A stretch of 64,000 nt of DNA from Limanda limanda (lineage: Eukaryota; Chordata; Actinopteri; Pleuronectiformes; Pleuronectidae): the NCBI RefSeq assembly GCF_963576545.1, contig NC_083641.1, positions 14,196,893 through 14,260,892 of the forward strand, in the 5' to 3' direction. Both the position numbers and the translations under genes were made by a program. Position 1 is the stretch's first letter. The number at the start of each line of letters is the position of its first letter. This document shows, piece after piece, positions 23,615 through 35,370 of the stretch. The notes under the pieces are model-generated. The model was not told the origin of the DNA. It searched no databases and saw only the letters and a list, made by a program, of their open reading frames with translations.

Positions 23615-25145
23615 ACCCAGTTACACTTACCCAGACCAGTTTGGCCAACCTGTGCAGGTATCATGTTTTGTTTTTGAATGTCATTATTCAAGTTTGTGGA
23701 GATTGTTACCAGGTTCAGTACAAAGATGAAAAGCTCCTCAGATAAATCCAATATTAATATTATGGCTGTAGTTATTTACTCATCAATACAGGGAAATGCA
23801 GATTTGGTTTTGAAATGGATCCACTGATCCATAAGTCTGGACCTTTACCTTTTTCACTTTCCTTTTATAGATGTAAAGCCAGCTTTAACTAAGAAACTGT
23901 TGCTTTAATGTCCTCACCAGGTTGCTCTCAGACTGTTCTGTGTGGTGGCTTCGGATATATCACAGAGTAGATGTATAATATTGAAGTTCTATTGTGCGCT
24001 GGTCTCTGATGCCCAAGAGTTATTCAGAATAGCAGTATACCAGGTTTTATATCTCTGGAACCTATAAAATATATTCATATTTATTTTAGTGAATATTAAA
24101 GCAGTTGGACATGTACCCCCCCACATCACACAAGATGATTCTCTGACAGTGTTTCAATGCTGCATGTGTCTGATGTGTGTGTCTATTAGGACCTTTACAG
24201 TACGTTATCATTTCATATCCAGATGACTATTCACCATCTACGGCCTATCAGTCCCAGTCAGCTGCTGCAAGCTGCCTGGATGAGCTTTAGTGCTGCATCA
24301 GTCATCTCTTTCATCCACACCTCAGTCAGTGCTTACTGACACTGCAGTATCAAATTCAGATTTGGGGCGTGGCCCTGATTTGATCATGCACAGTCTACAC
24401 AGCACAGGATTTCCAATAATCTCAAACTGAGCCTTAAATTGTAACGACCTTAAGTTCGGTAGTTTGAGCTTGACTGTGATTAACTGAGAGACTCAGGGTA
24501 TATTTACCTCTTTGTTTATGTTTACTGGCTTGATTTCATAATCAGCTCCAAAGAGGAAGTTATGTTTCAGTGTTGTTTACCGGGTTTAAGCAGGATTCAT
24601 GCAAAAAACTGCACCACCAATTTTCTTGAGTCGGTGCAAGGATGAAAAAAAAAATAGATGATCATTTCACACATTTTCCAGAGAATAATTCAATGGTATT
24701 GATGAAAGAAATCTGTTATATTTATTGAACTGAGATCTTTGAGTGTAATTTGATGCATTTTGATTGAATCTAAGGGGACTGTTGGGCCTTGGCAGAGTCA
24801 TCCCTCTACTGAGTGCCATTGTTCTGTTTAGAACTTAATTTCAATCAATGTAAACCTTGAAGTTTAGAATTGTATTCTTTATGACGCTTAACTTTTAAAT
24901 ATATTCAGAAACATGGAGGTAAAAATCTAATTCAATTGATCTAATAACTGAATCCACCGTCAGCTGAAAGGTTGACCTGACATTGGACGTTGTGTCTGAT
25001 TTTGATTCATGTTTCTGTCTTTGGTGTCTGCATCTGACACCGGTTCTAAAGTGCTTGAGCACATTTGTCTTTTAATCACAGGTTGGTATTAAAGTGCTTT
25101 GTGTGTTTGATGTTCTGACCTTGATTGGTGGCTTTGGTTTTGCAG

Positions 25146-25224
25146 GGACAGAGTCAGCGACGCACAAAGGGAGGAGGAGGAGGCTGCAAAGAGAGACCGG
25201 CAGAGCGTCCTATTACTCCCCTGA
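25146..25224 (+). CDS. Last coding exon (K) of the unidentified gene
   Basis: Follows GGTTTTGCAG. One nucleotide completes the Arg codon from exon J and 25 codons follow: DRVSDAQREEEEAAKRDRQS, then VLLLP and TGA at 25222-25224. This charged, probably helical C-terminus with a hydrophobic VLLLP end is more protein-like than the other two frames, which run into CA-repeat sequence. The choice depends on the donor at 22070. Confidence 0.65.
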
Positions 25225-25440
25225 GACACTTGAACACAAAAGCACACATACCCACACTCTCACACACTCAAACACACACACACATATATACATACAATAT
25301 AACCTGTGTTGTAAGAGAGGAAAGCAAACAAAATGAATGTAATTTAAATTATGTAATTGTTTTGGTGTCAAGGTTGTTGTAAGTGTCTTTAACTGTATGT
25401 AATTTTTTTCGAGTGCAAATAAATGATAATGTTATCCTTT
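25225..25440 (+). other. 3' untranslated region of the unidentified gene
   Basis: Short UTR beginning with an (AC)n tract (~25252-25285). It ends shortly after the AATAAA at 25418-25423, followed by a T-rich stretch (GTTATCCTTTG). The exact cleavage site is inferred. Confidence 0.6.
25418..25423 (+). terminator. Polyadenylation signal AATAAA
   Basis: Canonical hexamer 194 nt after the predicted stop codon, in the expected place for the end of the gene. Confidence 0.7.
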
Positions 25441-26507
25441 GAAAAACATTGTCGTGCTCTGATTGAACAAGGTTTGTATTGTGTTGGGATTTATCACTCT
25501 GTTTTTCCATGCACTATATTAACATTGCGTATAAAAAGCGGCTTTTAGATACTTCATGCCTGTGCATGGATTAGCTGAAGGTACAAAACAAACAATAAAG
25601 ACAGGCAGAGGATGAGTACAGGAGGGGAGGTGGCAAAGTGGTGACAAATACTTCTGATTCTCAGCAGGGGGTTGCTTTCATGGCTTTGATTTGGTGTTTC
25701 CAGTGTGTGTGAGTCTGTGTGAGACGTGTGAGGTTTACAAGACAGACGCAGTCGGCTCTGGTGCCAATTTTAGCTGCAGGGGTTAAGAAGAATGTTGTCA
25801 CCAGTTTGGTCCTTAATCAGGTTTGAGTGGCACTGGATCGGGTCAGACTACACACACACACACACACACACCCCTATGTGGGAGGCTCCTGCAGATGATA
25901 AATTATGTTTTTAAGATAGGGTAAAAGGAACTGTGCCAGTGGCTGCTGCTGCTATCTCTCCCTACGTGTGTGCAGGACTTGGGGAAGATAAACGCCAGGC
26001 GGTGGAACTGGTTCATCATCTCTGTGGTGACTGTGTACACGCACAGTAGGTCTGCGTGAGTGTGTATATTTTGTACGTTATTTTCTCAGCTCGTCTGTTT
26101 TGCGTTGCTCCCCACAGCCCGTCCTTACCTATCATATCTGCTACTGTCCTCAGCCGAGTTCACAGCCCGTCACTCGCTGTTTTATCTGCAGCCATGTGCA
26201 TCACGTGGGGATCAAACAAGGACAAAAAAGTCCACATGAGAGAAGAGTCACAGCCGTGTTACACTCAAACACACACCAACTCTCAGAAGATACATAAACG
26301 TCAGAGAGGCCGTGATTAAATTGAAGATTAAGCTTCATTTGCGCACTGCATGCGGCTGTGTGTGAATATGCCTTGATGTGACCGTGCTGTTTGCTTCACT
26401 CACTGTGGAGGGATAGAAGGGTATTTTATTTGTCCCGACGTTAATCGCTAGGAGCGGACAGCAAAAGCCCCGTAATCCAACAGCAATCACAGCGAGACTG
26501 ATTGATA

Positions 26508-26510
<3 letters not shown>

Positions 26511-26604
<94 letters not shown>
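26511..26604. repeat. Long (GA)n microsatellite
   Basis: About 94 bp of GA with one AAAG interruption; pure purine on the plus strand. Confidence 0.97.
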
Positions 26605-26774
26605 CCATGCGTTAAGACGAGGAGAAAGAGAGGTGAAAAGGTAGATCTTTGTTATTGTGTCCTTCACTGAGTTTATCACTTACTGTTTAGGGGAGGAAAA
26701 TAACAGAGACATAAATCTGATGGATATCGAACCGCTAGGCCGGGTTTAAACAACTCTGAGATCTGTCAACTTCT

Positions 26775-26832
26775 TCCCCCCCCCCCATATCCCCCTCTCA
26801 CGTGCACGTGGACAAGGACGGGGGGGGGGGGA
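26775..26832. repeat. C-run and G-run flanking a double CACGTG palindrome
   Basis: A run of about 12 C (26776 on) and a run of 11 G (26820-26830) lie on either side of CACGTGCACGTG at 26799-26810. The 12-mer is its own reverse complement and equals two tandem E-boxes. The C and G runs can pair, giving a hairpin with the E-box palindrome in the loop. Confidence 0.75.
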
Positions 26833-27841
26833 GAAACGCAAAAAGAAAGCTGACCTTTGTTAGACTTTGCGGTTGAGTGTGATGTTGTTGATGGGGTCAG
26901 AAAAGCAATGAAACTGGAGGAGGTGACATTTAACGGAACAATTAACTGATCCTTTTCCAGAACCGGAGTTCAAATAAGCTTTGTTTTTGAAACTTTGTAT
27001 CTCTCTGCGCAAATTTTGTGAATCTGAAAAGTTAACTCTGGAAGAAATATTGTATAAGTTTCCTCTTCCAACACGTCACAGTGGATATTACCGGAAAAAT
27101 TGAATACAAGCATATGGTTTCCCTTCTTCGTTTGCCCTATCTCCCCACGAGTCCGCTGGGATTTTTACCATATCAGTTTGTTTTTTCTAGGGATTTGGCA
27201 TTTTTTCTCCTACTGTGAGTTGCACATAGGAAACATTTTGTTCTGCCTCTGGGCCGCATGTCCACTTGTTTTCTGTCGAGAACCCATTCAATTCTCCTCA
27301 CACAGAACGCTCGGAGAGGACTCACTTGTTCGCAGACTCTCATGAGTCACCCACAGTGAGCCGCAAGGGACTGAGGCTGCATCCACCAAATAGGTAAAGT
27401 AGAAGAAAGGGCGCTCCTAATGTAGAAAGGGATTATATTCATATATATTATTAAATTATTCGGCTCTTTGTGAACACTCAAGGGAATCCTCTGTGGGTAT
27501 TTCACGGCAAATGTGTCGTCTTATTTGTACCTTTAACTGAAAAAAAAATGTATTATTATGAAAATATATTATGGAGGAAATATAACTGCTGTCTGTATCA
27601 TACTCACTGGTGACACTGTGGTGGGTTATTGGTTAAATAAGTCATCTGTCTGGAAATTCAAATCAGTGTTGACTTTTTATTCAATAATCATAGTTTCTAA
27701 ATCATCTTTAGCAAGTGTGTGTATGTGTGTGGAATCACTGCAGAGTTTGGTAAATCAGAGGAGTCGCTGCCATGCATTACACTACCACAGGTGAGTATTT
27801 GGTTTAGCATATTGATTTGGCAAAAACCAGATGCAAGGATC

Positions 27842-27854
27842 ATTATCATCATCC

Positions 27855-27889
<35 letters not shown>

Positions 27890-27890
27890 T
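27842..27890. repeat. (ATC)n microsatellite
   Basis: About 16 ATC units with one CTC variant. Confidence 0.95.
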
Positions 27891-28901
27891 ACAGACACAG
27901 AGAAGCAGATTCAGCCATTGGATTAGAAAGGTTAGTCTGATATATGTGTTCAATAAATGATTATGGCCTGAGAGGGATGTTATAAAAAACAAAATTGCCT
28001 GTTCATAGGACAATAGATCAGATTCCCCAGCCCTGCTTTTAAATATTGTAAGTATTGAAGCTGAAATACAGTAAACTTGTGCTGAAGCCCACGTGTCAAA
28101 GGGAGACTGTGTGTTGTATTGAAGACATCACAGACCAAAACTGCATCCAAATGAACTGAAATATCCTATGCAGGTAGATTTATATGCTGTTCAAAATTCA
28201 TACCTTTTATATTTAATGTTTGCCTACTTGACATGTCCAAATGACAGAAGATCTGAAGGTCAAAATGCTTGTACATTACACAACCAAGATTCCTTCAGTT
28301 CTCGTGTGGCTCAGAAAAGTACTGTTGTGTCCTAACTGATTAAAATTATATTTAACAATAAGCAGGACACGGTTTCGTACGAGAAACATGAAAGTCCCCA
28401 CATCTCCTAAATTTTGTCCGAATATTTTCTCCAGACCTAACCTTATCAGAGTCAGAGATGTTTTAGTTGGTGGTGTCACTGATGTCCTCCATCATCTCCA
28501 TAATAAATCCTAATACTCAAATTCTGCAACCCCGAAAACACACACATTTTGATACTTGTAAGATGTTTATAATATATCACTTAAAACTTAACATGATTCA
28601 TTACAGTGTTGCTCCTCTTATCCCCGGTCAACTCCACCTATAAATGGGAAGGGTATTTCATGTCTTTACAAAGCCAATCAGCATTGTTTGCCCCCCCCCC
28701 AACCTCCTGCTCTCATTGTTGGACAGTTTAAACGTCTGTCTCCAGGTGAACGTAATTGACAAAGGTATTAACCAATAAGAGCTCCTTCTGCACCTGCTTG
28801 ACATTGGGTCTTTTGCTCAGGTGCGCTTGCTTTCTCCACCTGAGCCTCCTTAGTTGGGAACTTTGCAGGAAGGCTTCCAGTTTGAAGGCAGAAAGACAGT
28901 A

Positions 28902-28929
28902 AACAAGGGGAATACATATATTCCCCTTG
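28902..28929. repeat. Small perfect palindrome with 11-bp arms
   Basis: ACAAGGGGAAT, a 6-base spacer, then ATTCCCCTTGT. Lies in otherwise plain sequence. Confidence 0.85.
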
Positions 28930-29357
28930 TGGACTAAAGAGTCATGAACCATCAAGGACTGGACAGACTGTTACTTCACCAGAGAAAAGGGATCTGACTG
29001 CTTCATATGCATTTTCATTTGATCAGCTGTGTTCAAACAACATCTACACAGACAGGAACATGAATCTGATAAATTGATTCAAAAAGAAGTGGGCTGCACT
29101 CATCAAAAAAAAAAAAGAAGACATTTACAGAACAGTGTAGAGATGAAAAAGCAATTTATTGTAATCGGACAAGTGAATTAGGAAATGCTCAGATCGGACT
29201 TTGAGGTTTTGAGATGAAGAAACATGAGGAAATCATGATAAGAAAATATGCCCAAAACATTGTCTCATGTTGTATTATCACGACATCAAACCGTCTCTCA
29301 CTTGTAGTTTTACTGTATGTTCATGTGTAGGTGCAGCTCGTCTCTGCTGCCCCTGAA

Positions 29358-29790
29358 CCTACTGCTGCATTCCAGACAACCTGGATGCTGGAATTCTCCG
29401 AACTCTTACTTGAAAAAGAGCAATTGAACGCCACTCAAAGTCAGAGTTCTGAACATGTATCATTATATCACATATCATTTAGCTGCATTTGACCATGAGG
29501 GTACAAACACAGAACAGCAAGAATCATGTATGTGCATTTGTTTAAAAAAAGAGTTCATTCTCTACCCTGACTTCACGGAGAAGCAGTTGTCTGACTGTGG
29601 CTCTGAGGCCCGTCCACCCTCCCTATGACTGCATGTGTGCGTGTGCTCAACCCCATCACGAGCCTAATAAACCTCAGCTTCTCACGGTCAGCCATATTTG
29701 TATACGTTTAACACTGGGCCATCACCGTCCATTGGAGCGCTTGGAAATTACGAATATCCGACATCCGAGTTGTCTGGAACGCAGCATAAC
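29358..29790. mobile_element. MITE with imperfect TIRs, carrying a nested retroposon tail
   Basis: TGCTGCATTCCAGACAACC near the left end and GTTGTCTGGAACGCAGCA near the right end (~29765-29783) are inverted copies with one or two differences, and similarity continues inward (GGATGCTGGAA against TTACGAATATCCGACATCC). The interior contains the L2-type tail at 29458-29520. No transposase. Confidence 0.6.
29458..29520 (-). mobile_element. Severely truncated L2-type retroposon 3' tail
   Basis: Matches the last ~60 bp of the L2 copy at 38306: CATTTAGCTGCATTTGACC against CATTTAGCTAAGTGTATTC, then GAGGGTACAAACACAGAACA against GAGGGTACAAACCCAGAACA. Minus orientation, only the tail present. Confidence 0.65.
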
Positions 29791-30427
29791 AACCCGCCAT
29801 TAGTGAACATCAGTCCCCCTGGCCAGGTGAAACATGAGTTTTACCTACGCACACCAGCCACATCTCCACCGTATGAATGAGCGGCTCCTTCCCCTTCTAT
29901 GGTTGTTGGGCTGCAGGTATTTGCTGTAGATGTATATCATCTAATCATGTCCCGCGCTGTCTGTTGGAGCCGGGCTGCCTCATTACAGGAGAGGGGCTGT
30001 CAGTGTGAAACATAAAAAGCCTCTTAGCTGCTTAGTTTGTGTGGCTGCTGCAGCTCTGTGTCTACACTATTACACACCCGGGCTGTGAATAGAGGGAGCA
30101 GCAAAGCGGAACACAGGTGTGGGATGACTTTGCAGGCAAATACAGCGAGAGGTAATAATGTGAAGTCTTGTTTGTGCATTATGTTTAAATGTGACTATAA
30201 AAAATACACCAAAGACACAAGCTCAAATATTTTCAAGGACGGACTGGTAGATGCATAGTTAGCATTAAGCTACATAGTTTTATTGCCCTAGAAACTAAAG
30301 GGTTCCATAATTCTAACCAGCTTTAAAGCAACACACCCTAAAATGGCAGCTTCAAAATTACTTTGATGGTACTCTGACTTGGGACAGAACGCCTGGCGCT
30401 AATTCTCATCCTGAACGCCTATTCTTA

Positions 30428-30590
30428 GCCGTTTTCAGACATGAACCGGATAATTAGATCCACACATTCTCTGGAGTTTGTCTTTCAGATTTGAGGAACC
30501 CAGCAGGAGATGGTCCGAGTCAGACGCGTTCACAACAACAGGAATATGTGCAGAGCGTTCAAGTGAGGGAGGTGTCTCGATAGATCATGA
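30428..30590. mobile_element. Second copy of the TTTCAGACATG MITE-like repeat
   Basis: Begins CGTTTTCAGACATGAACC and shares an internal block (CAGCAGGAGATGGTCC, GTCAGACGCGTTCACAACAA) with 22360-22420. The second end was not found, so this copy is partial. Confidence 0.5.
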
Positions 30591-31650
30591 ATGAGAAAGG
30601 ATATGTCGTATGAATTCGCTGCGGAAATTATGTTTTAGATGTCTAAAATATGACTAATTCTAAGCAGAGTTCGGTGTTTGTTACAGCAGCGGCTCGTCTG
30701 TTTCAGGAGGATCATGAGGAATATCCACACAGTTATTTCTCCACATAAAAAAACACTGAATCGGTCGGACACAGTGTGTGTGGCTGCAGAGGGCGCTGTT
30801 GCTCACTAATGGTTACATAGTGTCGCCTGACAACCTATTCTGTTATATTACTTTTTTATTCCATTTATATTTACATACTCCTGATAAGTATTGCATGCTA
30901 CTCATTATAACTTTACTGTCTATTTTGGACTGCCCTCTTGCTGCAAATATATTATCTTATATTAACTTAACTTAACTTAGCTTAGCTCCATATGACATTC
31001 AAGGTCATAACCACGTCTGTCCTTAGATGACCCGGTACACTGGAGATGGAAGTACAGTGTGCCCTGAATGTTCAGGCAGAGAGAGTAATAATCGAGGGGA
31101 GGAGAGAGGAAGATTCAGTGAGAAAATATAAAGAGCGGAGAGGTTGAGGAGGTGGAGGATGGAAATTAAAGAAAGGTGAAAGAAATGGGGCGGCACCAGG
31201 AGCTAGACCTCTATCTACTTTGATAAAGAAAAGTATTTTTCTGCTCATATTTCCCCCCTGCTTCTCTTGTCATGTCTATATTTCTCACCCTCCCTCTCTC
31301 TCTCTCTCTCTCGGTTCTCCACCTCTTCTTCTTATTCCATCACTCCTCCTTCAGCTACTTCTCTCTCACTCCTCATTTTTTTCTTTCACCTTCACACTCC
31401 TCTTCCTCTCCTGAATTCCCTTTCTCCTCTCCCTCATTTCTCCTTCACTTACATCTCCCTCCATTCGCGTCCTTTCATGTTTCCTCCTCTCTGTTCCCTT
31501 TTCCTTTTAATCCCTCCATTTGTCCCACCCTCTCCCTCATGTTTGGTGGCAGGTCCCAGCGCCCCGGCTGAGCCACCGAGACCTGCTGGTAAATCAATAC
31601 ATCACTGTAATTGATTCTGTCGGGGGCTCAAAGCGTTTAATGAGAACCCA

Positions 31651-31686
31651 CCACCACCACCACCACCCTCCTCCTCCTCCTCCTCC
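31651..31686. repeat. (CCA)n followed by (CTC)n trinucleotide repeat
   Basis: CCACCACCACC run passing directly into CCTCCTCCTCC. Confidence 0.9.
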
Positions 31687-31950
31687 GTGCACGTGGGATT
31701 CAGCGGTCCGTTTTAATGGTTAATGGAGCGAAGGCATCCATGTGCAACAGAGTGCTGAAGGTGGTGGATGAGGGAAGGGCCAGGTGAGGCAGGTGAGGGT
31801 CTCTGGGGGGGGGAGAGGAAGGCAGGTTTGGGCCACTGAGTTTTATCGGAGCAGCTCCCGAGGTGATGGGTCGGTCCAGCCGGGTAATAAGGGTGAAGGC
31901 TGGACGTTAAATGTCTGGTCTTGGGAGAAAATAACCATGTGCCAGGAAGT

Positions 31951-31952
<2 letters not shown>

Positions 31953-32043
<91 letters not shown>
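31953..32043. repeat. (GT)n microsatellite
   Basis: About 90 bp uninterrupted GT. Confidence 0.98.
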
Positions 32044-32045
<2 letters not shown>

Positions 32046-32336
32046 GGCTTATTATCCGCTTTTAGTCGCTCTCATTTTTTGGGAACCTGTTGGTTGCAGC
32101 TTGATTAATTGTCTCCTGTTCCGACCCACTCCTGCTGTGGATAACAAGAGGCAACCCCCCCCCCCCCCCCTCCCACCGTCACACACAGGCGGCAAGAATA
32201 ACATGAGGAGTGAGCTGGCAGACGAGTTGCATTAAAGACAGAAGGAAGATCTTTCTTTTTAAAGAGCACAAATGGCTAGAGAGCAGAGGAGAGTGGAGAG
32301 TGATGGAGAGGTGGTCGTGAGCCTTGTTTTGTCGTG

Positions 32337-32337
<1 letters not shown>

Positions 32338-32401
<64 letters not shown>
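32338..32401. repeat. (GT)n microsatellite
   Basis: About 62 bp uninterrupted GT. Confidence 0.98.
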
Positions 32402-32402
<1 letters not shown>

Positions 32403-33060
32403 GGATGTGGTTGGGATGGTGGGAACGTTATGGACAGTGAATCATAAATATCAGCAGCCTGTAAGACACTAATGAATAACACGGGGAATATATCAGCTCA
32501 TCGTTTGCTTCCCTCCTGTCTCATCCACTCTTCACACCTCCTCTTTCTCCCTCTCTTCTCTCTCTCTCTTCCTTCTTTAATGAGAAACACCTGTTAGCGC
32601 TCATAGTTAGCTATCCCGTGTTCACCCCCCCCCCCCCAACTCAGCTGTCTGGTCCCTCTCACACACTGTGTCTGTGTGGTTCTGTAGAACTCATGAAGAC
32701 AAATACACCACTTCTGAAGACAGCTTCTCTTTGCTAATCATAATACAGAAGGTGAGGTTTTCGTTTGTCAATCTGTTAAAATATTTCTGACTGCAGTTTT
32801 TGTAATGCTTTCACTCATAAGCCTGCACCAGCTCACAAATCACGCCGGATCCTGCCGAGATCTTTTTCTGCTTGGGCTCAAACGATACGCTTGCACTCAT
32901 ATTTTGTTGCTTTGACATACTTCTCGTTCTCCAGCTTCAGCTCTTCTTGCGCACACGCGGGTGTAGTGTTGACAAGTGAAATTGTCTTGTCTTCGTTTTG
33001 GGTGTGTTAGCTTTACTCCTTTGAGAAGCCCGACATGTACTTGACATTACAGTGTGATCC

Positions 33061-33180
33061 ATCTCCAATTCACTAACATGGAGGAGGCGACGTCAGTGAC
33101 CGACACTGCAGCCAACCACCTGGTGGGACTTTTATGGATCTGACATCTTTATATACAGAATATGCTAGGAGGCTCGAATA
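33061..33180 (-). repeat. Degenerate interspersed repeat, copy 1
   Basis: Contains CACTAACATGGAGGAGGC, GCAGCCAACCACCTGGTGG and CATCTTTATATACAGAAT. The same blocks occur at 51150-51215 (same direction) and, reverse-complemented or in partial form, at 57180-57560 and 60320-60600. No ORF. Probably an old retroposon or MITE. Confidence 0.55.
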
Positions 33181-33866
33181 TGCTAGGAGGTTCGAATTAT
33201 CTAATTGTCTCTAAGGGGGTCTCTATCTCATAAAAAAGTTGGCGCACCGCGCACAAAGCCTACCAAGGCTATACAATTGAATAGCCAAGGCGCGAGCAGT
33301 GCTTTTGCGCACGGTAGGAATAGGCTATATATAACTTGACACACGCACACAACAGACAAAGACATTTTTGTACAGAAATTGATTTATTTTAAAGGAGACC
33401 TATTATGCCCATTTTACCACAAGTTGATATGGTTCCTTGAGGTCTTAATGAAATGTCTGTAACATTTTTTGGTCAAAATACCACAAGGATCATTTAAAAC
33501 AGCAGCCTTTTTACCCTGTCTAAAACAGCCCTCTTCAGATTGACCTGTTTTGAGTCCCCCCGCCCCCCCCTCTCCTCGCCCCGCCCCCCTCTCACCACCC
33601 CGCCCCCCCGTCAGTCACACACACACACACACATCCACTTTCACGTCTTAAATCTCTCCTTAGCATATTTAAGGTTGTTAAAATAATTTTAAGTCACTGT
33701 CCTACACATATATTTCTGTATTTGTTTGTTGTGTTTCTTCATTGAAGCTACAATTTTAAAACTACAACACCTTCTGATAAGGATGTACATTTATTTAAAT
33801 ACATGCATTTGATATGTGTGTATACAGTATTTAATTGTATGTGTATATTTATTCATACAGGGCATA

Positions 33867-33935
33867 TACACACAGACACACGCACACACACAGATAGACA
33901 CAGACACACACGCACACACACAGACACACACACAC
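33867..33935. repeat. Imperfect (AC)n repeat
   Basis: CACACA runs interrupted by GAC and CGC units, inside the TTAA element. Confidence 0.9.
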
Positions 33936-35034
33936 AGGCAAAGGGATGTGGGGGCTAGCTTTGGAAGCTAACACTGCTGCAACTTTTGCGGCAAAATGCA
34001 CTTAAAACCCCGGGTATGAGTCTATTATAAAGCGAGCGACGGAGGCGGCAACGAGCTGCTGGTGACCGGCACCGGTTCGTGCAGCTCGGGCTGCATGGAG
34101 CAAATCTGTAAGAGCCACAAAAGTTATAATGCACAGCTCTCCCCCCCTCCTCCTCCTCCGCTCCGCCACCCGGGCGCTGAGCAAGCCCCCGGCACCGGTA
34201 CAATGCAACCGGAGACGGGGGGGGGTCCTTGAACACGTTCCGGTGCTAGTTTCTAACAAATACACACACACACACAAGCTAGACTCCGAGAGCATTGCTC
34301 CTCCACTCCGGACCCTGGGATCTCTCCCCCCACCTCCCAGTGCGATGCTTCCCGGGTGGGGGGCCACATGCAATACTGCTGTAAATACGTTCACAAGCAA
34401 CCATTCCAGAAAGTGCTGGAGCTCTAAACACAAACTAGCAGCTAGCTACCGTTAGCTCCCTGCTGATACACGTAAAGCATCTAAGTGGCCACAGCGTGGC
34501 CACAGCGGCAGAGACACGGTCCCCAACACCGGGAAGTCCCCGGACTAGCGTTAGCTCCCGACAAACAGCTGTTTCTATTTATTCATGCTGCTTCTACCGG
34601 GGCAAAACACACACACAGAAGCCAGCGTTAGCTGCTGCTGCTACCCGTAAACACACACTGACACCAACAAGTCACAGCCAGCTGAGGTAGCAGAGGCACA
34701 TAGTCCACAACATCAACACAGCTCCGAAGCTCCGCAGCTCCTACCTGGAAAAAACACCAACAGCTCGCGGTGTCTCCCGGCTCCGGGTTCGCGCTGCCGG
34801 CTTGCGGCTCCCGGGCTCCGGGCTCCGGTGGTTGCGCCGGGCTCCGGGCTACGCGATGGCTCCGGGCTACGGTGGTGCGAGGCAGCTAGTGGAGGCAGCT
34901 AGTGGAGACAGATAGTGCGAGCCGGAGCGCGGAGCGGAGGTCCGGTCGGAGCTCCGGCCGGCGGAGCTCCCCGGCGTAAACAAACACATCCACCAGAAGC
35001 GAGCAGCTGACATGGAGCCAGCAGCCCCCGTGCG

Positions 35035-35112
35035 AGCCCGGGCTGAGGAGGGAGCTGTGGCAGGTAAATCACCCCGACCGCAGGCTCTGTTTCCTCCGCC
35101 TCTCACCCAGCT
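35035..35112 (+). repeat. 78-bp direct repeat, unit 1
   Basis: Begins AGCCCGGGCTGAGGAGGGAG and ends CTCACCCAGCT. Repeated at 35293-35370 with only a few substitutions. Part of the internal structure of the TTAA element. Confidence 0.9.
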
Positions 35113-35149
35113 GATCGTGAGATCGCGGCTTCTGCCCCGGCAGCCTCCT

Positions 35150-35285
35150 CTGTGATCACGGAGCAGGAGCCGCGAAGCAGGAGCCCCGGCTCCGCGTTCA
35201 CGGAGCAGGAGCCCCGGCTCCGCGTTCACGGAGCCGGGGCTCCGCGATCGCGGAAGAGGCAGCCTGCTCCGCGATCACGGAGCAT
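35150..35285. repeat. GC-rich minisatellite, ~28-bp unit
   Basis: Tandem imperfect units built from GGAGCAGGAGCCCCGGCTCC and CGCGTTCACGG, with internal GGAGCCCCGGCTCC-like palindromes. Lies between the two 78-bp direct repeats. Confidence 0.85.
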
Positions 35286-35292
35286 CAGCCGG

Positions 35293-35370
35293 AGCCCGAG
35301 CTGAGGAGGGAGCTGTGGCAGGTAACTTACCCCAACCGCAGGCTCTGTTTCCTCCGCCTCTCACTCAGCT
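35293..35370 (+). repeat. 78-bp direct repeat, unit 2
   Basis: Near-identical to 35035-35112 at a distance of 258 bp. Confidence 0.9.

Larger units (their letters stand above)
25441..29357. other. Noncoding interval downstream of the gene
   Basis: No coding exon recognised. It contains (AC)n at 25852-25870, (GA)n at 26511-26604, the C-run/G-run pair at 26775-26832, (ATC)n at 27842-27890, a C-run at 28690 and a small palindrome at 28902. Confidence 0.5.
30600..33060. other. Noncoding interval rich in microsatellites
   Basis: Holds a CT-rich tract (31280-31500), (CCA)n(CTC)n (31651-31686), two long (GT)n tracts (31953-32043 and 32338-32401) and C-runs near 32155 and 32630. No exon recognised. 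Confidence 0.5.

Noticed and set aside
33955..35229. Several 80-140-codon ORFs
   Set aside because: They lie in the GC-rich core of the TTAA element, occur on both strands and show no splice or domain signal.
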